Shown: in pieces, positions 8,631 through 16,847 of the stretch
Position numbering within the stretch: the first letter of the stretch is position 1
Layout: every line of letters starts with the position of its first letter
Assembly: GCF_024509555.1 (NCBI RefSeq)
Contig: NZ_JAMWEL010000014.1
Location: 1 to 64,000, forward strand
Length of the DNA stretch: 64,000 nucleotides
Direction: 5' to 3'
Source of the DNA: Streptococcus suis
GTDB lineage: Bacteria; Bacillota; Bacilli; Lactobacillales; Streptococcaceae
Position numbers and translations under genes: made by a program
Notes under the pieces: model-generated
Databases searched by the model: none
What the model was told of the DNA's origin: nothing
The model's input: only the letters and a program-made list of their open reading frames with translations

Positions 8631-10205
8631 CTATTTCCTACTAACCCAGCCAATCGCATCTGCTGGTGGATTTCCCGTATCAATCCAGATAAATTCGATA
8701 CCGATTTCACCATTTTTGAATTTGGTTAATCGAATACCGTTTATTTCCAGAGATTCTAATTTCTTACCTGTCAATACTTCTCGCTCAGCCAATTGGAAAA
8801 CACCTCTCAATAGCCACTCTCCCAGAATATCTTGTTTGTCAACCGACTGAATAGCCTTACCTGATTCCTGATTAATATAGGCTTCTATAGCATCGCCTGA
8901 TGATAGAAATCGAAGCGTGAAAGTTCGTTCTTCTTTCGACAGTGCCAATTTCTTGCCAGTTTCATCAAATGTCCCAACATTGTGACCGAAAAAGTCTGGT
9001 CGAGCATCATGAAACTTTTTAGAATCCGGGAGTGGAATGTAAACTTCACTAACAGGACGGTAAACCAATTTCTCCAGTTTTTCAGATAGCTTTTCAACTC
9101 CCGATTCATTAGCATAATTCATCAAGTCCGAGCGAATTTTCTTCATCTCAGCTTTCTCTTTTTTAGTGGACCACTTTTTCAATAAAATTTCTTCCAAAGA
9201 ATAAGTTACAAACGCAAGTTCTTCCGAGCTGAGCTGATCCAAAAATTCCTCTTGGATTCTCTGAATGCGTGATAGTCTATCTTTTTTAGCTAACTTAGCT
9301 CCACCATTGAAAGCGTTGAAACCTGAATTTTCTTCAACATGACCATGCTTGTCTGTAATGACCCATGATACCGTATCAATAACTTGGTTTTCTTTCTCAT
9401 CCGCAGATAACGTGTGGAGATTTTCAAAAATATAAAATGGATCTTCCACATAGTCCACATCCCATGTATCCACCACAATGTCCTTGTTATGAAAAGTCAT
9501 GTGGAGCTGGCTATCTGCTGCTGTGTATTTGTAATCATGCTGGCCATCTGTAAAAGCAAAATTTGTCGGAGTTTTTAGACTGGTCGCTCCCTTAATCTGC
9601 AAATTTTCAACATCAATTGGAAGGTAGCTAGTTTCCCCTACAAAAATTTGTGGCTTAGCTCCCTTTGCCGTCGGCATTAAAACATGGTAAACAGATTCCA
9701 CCGTTGAGTCCGATGCAAAACCACGAATTTGTGCTTTTGAAGATTCGATTCGTTGGTTACGCAGCCGAGAAATTTCCTTGGCTAACTTCAAATAAAGGTG
9801 GTAATTGTTTTTATCAGCCGTAGACTTATCTCGTGCAATCGAGGCATTGAACTTAATTTCTTGTAAAATCTCTGTCCAACTCTGTGAATCTTTCTTAAAC
9901 TGAGCAACTTTTTGGTCACCTGACTGAATGCCGAAAGACTTGATTCCAACTAGGTATTTATGCTGACTATCTACCATAACCGAGGCATCAAAAGAAGTGT
10001 TGGCAATATCCTCACCAACTGCTTGAAAGGCTCTCTGAAAAACTGTTTCCTGGAATTTGGAATTGATAATCGGAGCTACATAATTAAAGGTTTCATTTTC
10101 CTCATCTGTTTCAGACTTTTGCGAAAAAGCCTCACTTAGACTTGCAAAATTAGTGATTAAGGTTCGATATTTTTCCTTCTGCTCTGCTTTTAATTTTTCC
10201 CACAT
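8631..10205 (-). CDS. Putative restriction endonuclease
   Basis: A 524-residue protein I cannot place in a named family. Near residues 45-100 it has FQETVFQRAF, GEDIANTSFDASVM and KYLVGIKSFG, an arrangement like a PD-(D/E)XK core (E, then D, then a strand ending in I-K), with G where D/E is usual. The rest is mixed alpha/beta without membrane segments. It lies 67 bp downstream of a C5-cytosine methyltransferase on the same strand, the usual place for its partner nuclease. AGAGGT precedes the ATG. The call as nuclease is inference from context and a weak motif; an accessory specificity protein is the main alternative. Confidence 0.55.
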   Translation of the reverse strand: MWEKLKAEQKEKYRTLITNFASLSEAFSQKSETDEENETFNYVAPIINSKFQETVFQRAFQAVGEDIANTSFDASVMVDSQHKYLVGIKSFGIQSGDQKVAQFKKDSQSWTEILQEIKFNASIARDKSTADKNNYHLYLKLAKEISRLRNQRIESSKAQIRGFASDSTVESVYHVLMPTAKGAKPQIFVGETSYLPIDVENLQIKGATSLKTPTNFAFTDGQHDYKYTAADSQLHMTFHNKDIVVDTWDVDYVEDPFYIFENLHTLSADEKENQVIDTVSWVITDKHGHVEENSGFNAFNGGAKLAKKDRLSRIQRIQEEFLDQLSSEELAFVTYSLEEILLKKWSTKKEKAEMKKIRSDLMNYANESGVEKLSEKLEKLVYRPVSEVYIPLPDSKKFHDARPDFFGHNVGTFDETGKKLALSKEERTFTLRFLSSGDAIEAYINQESGKAIQSVDKQDILGEWLLRGVFQLAEREVLTGKKLESLEINGIRLTKFKNGEIGIEFIWIDTGNPPADAIGWVSRK

Positions 10206-10272
10206 AGACTCTACCTCTTTTTTCTAATCATAGTATAGCAAAAGAAGACTAGATTTTCACTAGTCCCCTTAC

Positions 10273-11505
10273 TTAATTATTCGTAACAGCGATACTATAA
10301 AATTCTAAATTCCCACCTTTTTTAACCAAGCGTAAATAGTCTTCGTCTGACAAAATTCCTAAACTGTCATTGTAGCTATCTAACTTAGCAATCGCTTCGT
10401 CATAAGTCGAAACAAAGTCTTTCACATAAGACTGCCCTTCAAACTGACCATTCATCTTGGTATAGATGATAGCGACATTGCCAGTTCGTTCCAACTGTGA
10501 CAGACCAGAGGAAGTTTTCAATGCTTTGGCAATCTTATCCGCAATCCGCTTGATAACTGGTACAACAACACTGTTGCCAGCCTGTTTGTAGAGTTGGCCA
10601 TTGGAAACACCTTCTGGAATTTTGAAGGTCTTTGGATAGCCTTGAACGTTAAAGGTTTCTTTTGGCGTTAGCTTACGAATTTCTCCAGTGTCTGTCAAGA
10701 TGAGGGGGACATTATGCCCACCTGTTCCCATGTTAGCCGTCAGGGTTGGCACGACACCATTTTTATTTTCCCTAACATACTGGCGTCGCCACTGGTAAAC
10801 TGTATCTTGACTGGTAACAGCGTGCTTTAACTCCTCAAAGAAAGGTTGTTTCCCTTGACGATAATAGTAATTCTCCTCTGGTTTTGCCCCAAAATCAATA
10901 ACATCTTGAAGCCCAGTGGTCAGCTTGATTTCCTCTGGAAATTCAAATTTATCGTAAGCTTCCTTGTTATCAAAACCAACAATGTAGATCCGCTCGCGGT
11001 TCTGCGGGATGTTCCCGTAGTCCTTGCCGTTCAAGACCTTCCACTTGATAAAGTAGTTGTTCTCCGTCAAGGCTTCACGGATAACCTTGAAGGTATTGCC
11101 GTGGTCATGAGAAACCATGTTCTTCACGTTTTCGACAAAAATCGCCTTGGGTTTCTTGGCTTCAATCATACGAAGCAACTCAAAGAAAAGGTCGCCACGG
11201 TCATCTTCAAAGCCCTTGCGATAGCCTGCGATACTAAAAGCCTGGCAAGGAAAGCCTCCTACAATCACATCGACTGTTTCCGAAGGGATTTCCTCTGGCA
11301 ACACTGCATGAATATCACGCCCGTCCAGATAAGTATCTGGGTAATTCAACTGATAAGTCTGTCTGGCATACTTATCAAACTCATTGGCATACACCACTCT
11401 GAACTCGTTGGTCTGCTCAAAGCCCAACTCAATTCCACCAACACCAGAGAAGAACGCTGCAATAGCAAACTTCCCCTGCTGGCGTGAACTTACAGAATTC
11501 GTCAT
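10273..11505 (-). CDS. DNA C5-cytosine methyltransferase (M1)
   Basis: Transfers a methyl group from SAM to C5 of cytosine in a specific DNA site. The 410-residue protein has motif I FFSGVGGIELGFE (near 18), catalytic motif IV GGFPCQAFSIAG (near 85), motif VI VENVKNM (near 125), motif VIII QNRERIYIVGF (near 168), and motifs IX-X ending QAGNSVVVPVIKRIA (near 310). About 80 extra residues follow motif X, with no family that I recognise; ordinary enzymes of this type stop there. It sits 22 bp behind the receiver-HEPN gene and 67 bp before the putative nuclease. It is quite different from the other methylase of the operon, so they probably act on different sites. Confidence 0.9.
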   Translation of the reverse strand: MTNSVSSRQQGKFAIAAFFSGVGGIELGFEQTNEFRVVYANEFDKYARQTYQLNYPDTYLDGRDIHAVLPEEIPSETVDVIVGGFPCQAFSIAGYRKGFEDDRGDLFFELLRMIEAKKPKAIFVENVKNMVSHDHGNTFKVIREALTENNYFIKWKVLNGKDYGNIPQNRERIYIVGFDNKEAYDKFEFPEEIKLTTGLQDVIDFGAKPEENYYYRQGKQPFFEELKHAVTSQDTVYQWRRQYVRENKNGVVPTLTANMGTGGHNVPLILTDTGEIRKLTPKETFNVQGYPKTFKIPEGVSNGQLYKQAGNSVVVPVIKRIADKIAKALKTSSGLSQLERTGNVAIIYTKMNGQFEGQSYVKDFVSTYDEAIAKLDSYNDSLGILSDEDYLRLVKKGGNLEFYSIAVTNN

Positions 11506-11527
11506 GTAAGCACCTGCTTTCTAATTA

Positions 11528-12358
11528 TTAATAATATGCTTTATTTAAAAAATCAATAATCTCTTTTTTCAAAGACAATAGGTCGCGTCGTTCACTATCT
11601 AAATTACTTTCTTTGATTACTATATCTTGTTTCTTTAGCGAGCGAATATAATAACCTTCCTGATCAGAGAACCCTTCCTCTACATGAGCGAGCGAGTTTC
11701 TTTTCTCTATTAAATTTGACCATTTTTCTTTTAATTTTTCGTATTCTTGTTTTTTCCTAAACGATAAATTTGACCTACCTAATCTCACCTTTTCTCGAAA
11801 AAAATCATCAAATAATTTTCTATACGAATGGTCTAAATTATTATCCAATAGTTTTTCACGTAATAAATGTTCAATTTCTGCATTTTCACACATAAATCTT
11901 CCCCGAATAGCATTCAGTTCATCCCACCTACAAAGAATAACATCAATAGCTTCCTGAAAATGATTCTCTTCGTTACTATCTCCTGCCGAAAAGAATGTAA
12001 AGTTAGAAAAAATATTAATATTTTTTTCCTTTACCACTTCAATTATTTCTTTTTTGATTGTCGAGTACTCATTATTCGAATAGAGTATCACAAATTGCTT
12101 ATAGCCATTTGCCTCACGAATTTTTTCTAGATATGTTAGACCTGTTTCCTTGTTATCTAGGTTAAAATCTGATATAAAGAAATCGTATCTTTTTACTGAT
12201 GACAACTCTCTTTCCGCTTCAACAAAAGAGGAACATTCTTTAATTACTGCTCGATACCCTTTATCTTCCAAAATTCCACTTACAATTTCTTTCCTCTCTT
12301 CGTGAGCGCTCGAACTAAGTTCATCATCTAACCACAAAATATTGATATCCTGTCTCAC
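11528..12358 (-). CDS. Receiver domain fused to a HEPN-like domain
   Basis: A 276-residue protein. Residues 1-130 read as a response-regulator receiver: acidic pair in ILWLDDE, probable phospho-acceptor Asp in FFISDFNLD, and a switch Ser in FVILYSNNE; the usual C-terminal Lys is not evident. Instead of a DNA-binding domain, residues 150-276 are helical and carry RNSLAHVEEG near 226. RNSLAH fits Rx4H, the catalytic signature of HEPN RNases, with the typical polar residue after Arg. Translation starts at GTG behind GGAAGGAG, 2 bp after the stop of the GHKL kinase gene, so the pair is translationally coupled. Inference: a phosphorylation-controlled RNase. Confidence 0.75.
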   Translation of the reverse strand: MRQDINILWLDDELSSSAHEERKEIVSGILEDKGYRAVIKECSSFVEAERELSSVKRYDFFISDFNLDNKETGLTYLEKIREANGYKQFVILYSNNEYSTIKKEIIEVVKEKNINIFSNFTFFSAGDSNEENHFQEAIDVILCRWDELNAIRGRFMCENAEIEHLLREKLLDNNLDHSYRKLFDDFFREKVRLGRSNLSFRKKQEYEKLKEKWSNLIEKRNSLAHVEEGFSDQEGYYIRSLKKQDIVIKESNLDSERRDLLSLKKEIIDFLNKAYY

Positions 12359-12360
12359 AA

Positions 12361-14460
12361 CTACTCCTTCCTAAATTCAATTTTAAAATCTACAAAATCA
12401 TTCTCAATTTCTGATACAGATATTGTCCAACCAAAATCACTACAAATCTGTTGACAGATGTACATCCCTAAGCCTGTTCCTCGTCGTTTAGAAGTGACCC
12501 CCAATTTAAAGATATCATTTACAGGTTTAATCTCAATCGGTCCGGTATCTGAAATTATATGCATCGCAGTATTATCCTCTTCAAAATGAAATACTATGTT
12601 CTTAGCACGCCTATCTTGTGCATTTATTAATAGATTATCTATCAATGTTCCAAAATCATAAATATTTATTTTTTGTTTGACAGTCCCACTTCCAAGGACT
12701 AATTTTACTTTGGATGCATCTTCAAATGTATTCTCAATATAACTTTGCAAATAAGATTTTATCTCTATGGTTTCTAATTTACTGTAGGTTTCAAAATTTA
12801 TTCTGAGTATCTGTTTCTTAATTGATGATAATTTATCAGAGGTTCTCCTTATTTTATATATAGACTCTGAAAATTTTTCTTGCTCGTTTTCATCCATTAA
12901 ACGTATCATTTTACGCAACGTTCCATTCAACTCACGACTAACTTTTCCAAGCTCATGAAATAACATGTCCTGCCTTGCAGGTTTAGCTCCTTCAATAATC
13001 TTTTCTTTTATTTTTACCTCATTCTTTAGTCGAGCATTCTCTTTCTCAACTTGCTTTTTCTCTTTTTTTACCTCACGATTTTCTCTAGTTAATGCTTTAG
13101 TTGAATGCTCTACACTTTTTCGGATTTCTTGTTTTTCTGCCGAACTTAATTTTTCATCATTAAGAAGCTGAATTTTTCTTTCTAATGGTTGAGCTATCTT
13201 CGGCAATTCATAGTATTGAGGCTCAACTGTAAAATTATATTTCTTAAATCTATTTGTTAATTTTTCAACCGCATGCTGATCATCAATTCCTATTTCGTCT
13301 ATTTCACTATTTCCAAACTTAACTAATTGAACATAGGACTCAAGCGGTCGCTGAATAAACTCCATATATAATTCTTCGAAAGCAACTGTATAAGCATTTG
13401 TAACAAATCCTCTATCACGGGAAGTTACTTCGTTAAAGTGATTTTCCGAGTCAGTAATATTAATCCAACCTAGCAATTCTCGATGTCCTAAATAACGATT
13501 ATACCCCTGCGTTTTACGCAAGTTAAGTCCAAAAGCATCGTAATCAATTTCACCGTATGGAAAAATTCTAAAATTATTTTTATATAAGAAGATGGAACCG
13601 TAATTTTTAGGTTCTGTCCCCATAATTCGTGTAAAATTATGTTTTGCAGCTGTACTCAAATAATATATTTTAAAGTAAACATTCTTTAATATAGTTGAAT
13701 TTTCAAATTTAAAAGAGTAGATAACTTTCTCTTTATCCAATAAAGAAATACTAATTTCTCTTTCTTCAATAGTACATTCTGTGTAGATTGTTTTTCTATC
13801 CAATATCGTGGCAATGTCATTGCTAACATCTACATCTAGTTCTGCAATACCTGTACTTGAAGAATGATACTTTACATTAATCTTTATTTTCCCATCATCT
13901 ACAAATGGGTTAACCAAACGTTGTAAAGCAGAAACTACTTTATTAACTCTCTCCTTTGTCCAATCATCACGCAAGTCTGTAATTTTTAAGATAGTCCCAC
14001 TCTTTGTTGTAATTTTCTCCTTTACCTCACTACCCGAACGAAAACTGACTTCCATTTTTTCAAACTCATCTAGAGAATTTTTTTCAAACTCCCCCCAATC
14101 AATTATTAATTCGCTTATCTCATTTTCTTTTTTAGTAAATAGGGTTAACTTACTCCCTAGACGATCACAGGAAAATCGTCCAATTCCCTTTGAACCCGCA
14201 TAAACACGATCGCTATCTTTTTTTTCAGAATGAGCTACAAATAACCACTTGTTTTCAATATCATAGCGACTCATCCCTTTTCCATTATCTTGGATTATTA
14301 TTGAATTTTCATAGCTATTTATAATTAGATTGATTTCGGTTGCATCCGCATCATAGCCATTTTTTACTAATTCGAAAATTGCCACTAATTCATTTGTAAT
14401 CAGATCACGACCAATAATATCTTTCAATCCAGAACTTACTTTGAAATGTAGTTTTTCCAT
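12361..14460 (-). CDS. Dual-GHKL ATPase / histidine-kinase-like sensor
   Basis: A 699-residue soluble protein with no membrane segment. The N-terminal part is an HSP90/MutL/MORC-type ATPase: ELVKNGYDADATEI (near 29), IIQDNGKGM (near 55), GSKGIGRFSCDRLGSK (near 88). A long charged coiled-coil (about 450-490) leads to FHELGKVSRELNG (near 512), a candidate phospho-His helix. A second, kinase-type ATPase follows: IDNLLINAQDRRAKN (near 610), ISDTGP (near 637), KRRGTGLGMYI (near 655). It starts 15 bp after the upstream methylase and is followed 2 bp later by the receiver-HEPN gene, its obvious partner. A cytoplasmic trigger, such as phage or unmethylated DNA, is inferred. Confidence 0.8.
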   Translation of the reverse strand: MEKLHFKVSSGLKDIIGRDLITNELVAIFELVKNGYDADATEINLIINSYENSIIIQDNGKGMSRYDIENKWLFVAHSEKKDSDRVYAGSKGIGRFSCDRLGSKLTLFTKKENEISELIIDWGEFEKNSLDEFEKMEVSFRSGSEVKEKITTKSGTILKITDLRDDWTKERVNKVVSALQRLVNPFVDDGKIKINVKYHSSSTGIAELDVDVSNDIATILDRKTIYTECTIEEREISISLLDKEKVIYSFKFENSTILKNVYFKIYYLSTAAKHNFTRIMGTEPKNYGSIFLYKNNFRIFPYGEIDYDAFGLNLRKTQGYNRYLGHRELLGWINITDSENHFNEVTSRDRGFVTNAYTVAFEELYMEFIQRPLESYVQLVKFGNSEIDEIGIDDQHAVEKLTNRFKKYNFTVEPQYYELPKIAQPLERKIQLLNDEKLSSAEKQEIRKSVEHSTKALTRENREVKKEKKQVEKENARLKNEVKIKEKIIEGAKPARQDMLFHELGKVSRELNGTLRKMIRLMDENEQEKFSESIYKIRRTSDKLSSIKKQILRINFETYSKLETIEIKSYLQSYIENTFEDASKVKLVLGSGTVKQKINIYDFGTLIDNLLINAQDRRAKNIVFHFEEDNTAMHIISDTGPIEIKPVNDIFKLGVTSKRRGTGLGMYICQQICSDFGWTISVSEIENDFVDFKIEFRKE

Positions 14461-14475
14461 GAAATCTCCTTGAGG

Positions 14476-15651
14476 TTATAAACTCAAAATAACATTACCA
14501 ACCTGCTCCGCAAATAGAGGTGGAACAGCATTTGCAACCTGCGTATATCTTGGAACATCTATTTTTCTACGTTCTCCACCTGTAGTATATGGACCCTTAA
14601 ATTCATATTCATCTGGAAAACTTTGAATCCTTGCATGCTCTCTCACAGTCATAATTCTAGGCTCAGCGTAATGGATATAGTCATCAGGAATCGAAGTAAT
14701 CGTATTACAAACTGATTTTTCCTTCAGAGGAGTCACTCCTCGTTTTTTCAAACCTTCAACCATATCCATTTGAGGAGTGATTCGAAGAACCTTTTCACTA
14801 GCTTGCATCAACCTCTCAAATAATTCTACCGTTTCTTCTCTATGTTTCGCAAAACGATGACTATCAGGTATAGATTTTTTGCCAATATTTTTTTTCATTA
14901 ATCGTTGGTATGAAGAATTTACTTTCCCATATGTGCCGTTTTTAAAGTTTTTAGTGTCCTGACTGTCCACAACTCCATGTTCGTATTTCAAATCATCTAT
15001 AGCCTGAGAGACTGTGATTGGTAATTTTAGTCTGCGGTCCTTTAAAAAACCATCTCTATTGTATGTTAACATGTCAAAGAACGACTTTCTCAGTTTATCC
15101 TTTGAAGCGAATAGAATAAACCTTTTTCTGTTTTGTGGGACACCAAATTCAGACATCGTAATTATTTGACATTCCACCTTGTACCCCAGATTTTTTAATT
15201 CATCCAACAAAATATTAGAGTAATTCTTTAAAGTGTCTTCACCTTTAAAATCAACGGTAAATCCCTGAACATTTTCAAAGAATAAAAATTTAGGCTGAAC
15301 CAGTCTAACAATTTCTATATATGAATGCATTAGTTGGTTACGCACATCATTATTCTGACGTTTTCCTGCCATGGAGAATCCTTGACAAGGTGGCCCCCCC
15401 ACAACTAAATCAACATTCCCTTTTAAATTCGACAATTCCAAAGAATGTTTTTCCAATAATTCTAAAATATCCCAATTTTTTTGATCCAACCATTCAGGCC
15501 ATTCAAAATGGGATTTTTTGTCAATCAAATTATACTTTAAGGTTTCAAATGCATCTTTATTTCGCTCAACAGCAAATACTCCCGTGAGACCCGCCTTATG
15601 CAACCCTAAGGAAAGTCCACCAGCTCCCGCAAATAAATCTATGTATTTCAT
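14476..15651 (-). CDS. DNA C5-cytosine methyltransferase (M2)
   Basis: A 391-residue C5-cytosine methylase: motif I LFAGAGGLSLGLH (near 6), motif IV VGGPPCQGFSMAG (near 86), motif VI FFENVQGF (near 125), motif VIII QNRKRFILFA (near 175) and C-terminal QVANAVPPLFAEQVG. The region near 315-350 (SIPDDYIHYAEPRIMTVREHARIQSFPDEY) is the target-recognition side; I know this sequence type from methylases next to HSP90-like ATPases. It is the first gene of the operon, with AGAGGTAAG before the ATG and its own promoter at 15682-15687. It has little motif-level similarity to M1 outside the catalytic core. Confidence 0.9.
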   Translation of the reverse strand: MKYIDLFAGAGGLSLGLHKAGLTGVFAVERNKDAFETLKYNLIDKKSHFEWPEWLDQKNWDILELLEKHSLELSNLKGNVDLVVGGPPCQGFSMAGKRQNNDVRNQLMHSYIEIVRLVQPKFLFFENVQGFTVDFKGEDTLKNYSNILLDELKNLGYKVECQIITMSEFGVPQNRKRFILFASKDKLRKSFFDMLTYNRDGFLKDRRLKLPITVSQAIDDLKYEHGVVDSQDTKNFKNGTYGKVNSSYQRLMKKNIGKKSIPDSHRFAKHREETVELFERLMQASEKVLRITPQMDMVEGLKKRGVTPLKEKSVCNTITSIPDDYIHYAEPRIMTVREHARIQSFPDEYEFKGPYTTGGERRKIDVPRYTQVANAVPPLFAEQVGNVILSL

Positions 15652-15681
15652 ATCTTACCTCTTGCAAATGGTATCATTACT

Positions 15682-15716
15682 ATTATACCACAAAACCCAG
15701 CCTTTTTAAGGCTGGG
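15682..15716 (-). promoter_or_regulatory. Terminator hairpin plus extended -10 promoter (Fic end / defence operon start)
   Basis: Minus strand: a perfect 9-bp stem CCCAGCCTT/AAGGCTGGG (15696-15716), then TTTT, then an extended -10 TGGTATAAT (hexamer 15682-15687). The hairpin ends the Fic gene transcript. The promoter behind it starts the six-gene defence operon about 25 bp before the M2 ATG. The loop of the hairpin (TTAAAA) is at -35 distance. Confidence 0.65.
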
Positions 15717-15739
15717 TACATTCACTTATTTTTCAATCT

Positions 15740-16537
15740 TCAACACCCCCCCAACTCCTCGTACATCCTCTCACTTGATAAATCATTCTGACCGTTCAAG
15801 AGGAGATTTTCAAAAAAGGCGGTTAAAAAGTCTGAGCGTTTATTTACTAACTTAGCATTGTCAAGTACAAGGGCATCTCGGAAGTATTTGGCATGTTTTT
15901 GAAAAGGTTCGTTGTCAGTTTCGAAACCAAGTGAGCGAAGGTATTTGATGAGAAATACGGTGATTGTTCGAGTGTTCCCTTCTCGGAATGGATGGATTTG
16001 CCAGATACCTGAGATAAAGGATTGGATATGAGCAACAATGGCTTGTTTATCTAAGCCAGCATAAGAAAAATCTTTTTCTTGCTGGAAATCATAATCCAAA
16101 GTGGCGGCGATCAATGGAAAATCTGAATAAATCACTGTATCACCTTTTAAGACTAACTCATTTTTTGTAATGTTGACCGTTCGATACTCACCAACTGGAA
16201 TACTGCTGTCAAAAATATCGTGAAAGAGTTCTTTGTGGATATGTAAGAGAGTGATTGGTCGGAGGCTAAAACCATTTTGAGAGAGCATTTCAACAATTCG
16301 GAGAGAGACAAGGTCTGCCTCTTGTGTACTGGCATCAGTTGACTGGTGGTATTTCGTAATCTCCTCGTACACCTGCTCATAGGTGTACTCTCCACGAGCT
16401 TGCCTATCAGCCAACGCTTCCATGTAAACAGACGGAGCCAACCCATCCACTTTTTGCAGACCAAAACCAGTTTCCCAGAGTTCTTGCTTGGCTTCGTAGG
16501 AAAGATTGGGATTATCAATATTGTAAGTTGCTTGCAT
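15740..16537 (-). CDS. Fic family protein
   Basis: Fic enzymes usually transfer AMP (or a related group) from a nucleotide to target hydroxyls and often act as toxins. The 265-residue protein has the Fic motif as IHPFREGNTRTITVF near residue 198. The family form HxFx(D/E)GNxRxxR is matched except that the final Arg is Thr, so the reaction may differ or be weak. I see no clear inhibitory (S/T)xxxE(G/N) helix and no adjacent antitoxin gene. The start has AGGAGGAG before it and a promoter 30 bp upstream. It forms its own unit between the AIPR gene and the defence operon. Confidence 0.85.
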   Translation of the reverse strand: MQATYNIDNPNLSYEAKQELWETGFGLQKVDGLAPSVYMEALADRQARGEYTYEQVYEEITKYHQSTDASTQEADLVSLRIVEMLSQNGFSLRPITLLHIHKELFHDIFDSSIPVGEYRTVNITKNELVLKGDTVIYSDFPLIAATLDYDFQQEKDFSYAGLDKQAIVAHIQSFISGIWQIHPFREGNTRTITVFLIKYLRSLGFETDNEPFQKHAKYFRDALVLDNAKLVNKRSDFLTAFFENLLLNGQNDLSSERMYEELGGC

Positions 16538-16566
16538 AGACTCCTCCTGTTTGAATTTCTAGCTTT

Positions 16567-16600
16567 ATTATATCACAAAACCCAGCCTTTTTAGGCTGGG
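16567..16600 (-). promoter_or_regulatory. Hairpin plus extended -10 promoter of the Fic gene
   Basis: Minus strand: stem CCCAGCC/GGCTGGG (16581-16600), TTTT, then extended -10 TGATATAAT (hexamer 16567-16572). It is nearly identical over about 30 bp to the junction at 15682-15716, so one was probably copied from the other. Confidence 0.6.
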
Positions 16601-16847
16601 CATTATCTATATCCCTCTAAATTATTTGACAATACTCACTATAGCAATATTCCATCATATTCGGAGTTTCCATCAAAAAACGAGGATTTAGAAAGACTTA
16701 TAAATATAAAATGGCTTAGAGTAAAGTCATAAAAAAACGTTGATTCTAAACCATTTTATATTATTCAATTTTCAAGAGAAAGACTGATCATTAACTTTTC
16801 CAACCTTACTTATAATATAGTTATAGGAGGACAAAGAATTGTATAAA
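16601..16847. other. Intergenic region downstream of the AIPR gene
   Basis: It contains an imperfect long inverted repeat, AATATAAAATGG...CCATTTTATATT (about 16702-16763), with TTAGA/TCTAA continuing the stem. This probably ends or stabilises the AIPR transcript. On the plus strand TATAATATAGTTATAGGAGG points into the 3' end of the AIPR gene, but the frame behind it is under 20 codons. No gene. Confidence 0.5.

Noticed and set aside
10846-11487. 213-residue plus-strand open frame
   Set aside because: Lies entirely antisense to the M1 methylase, which has all catalytic motifs; no ribosome binding site and no family resemblance.
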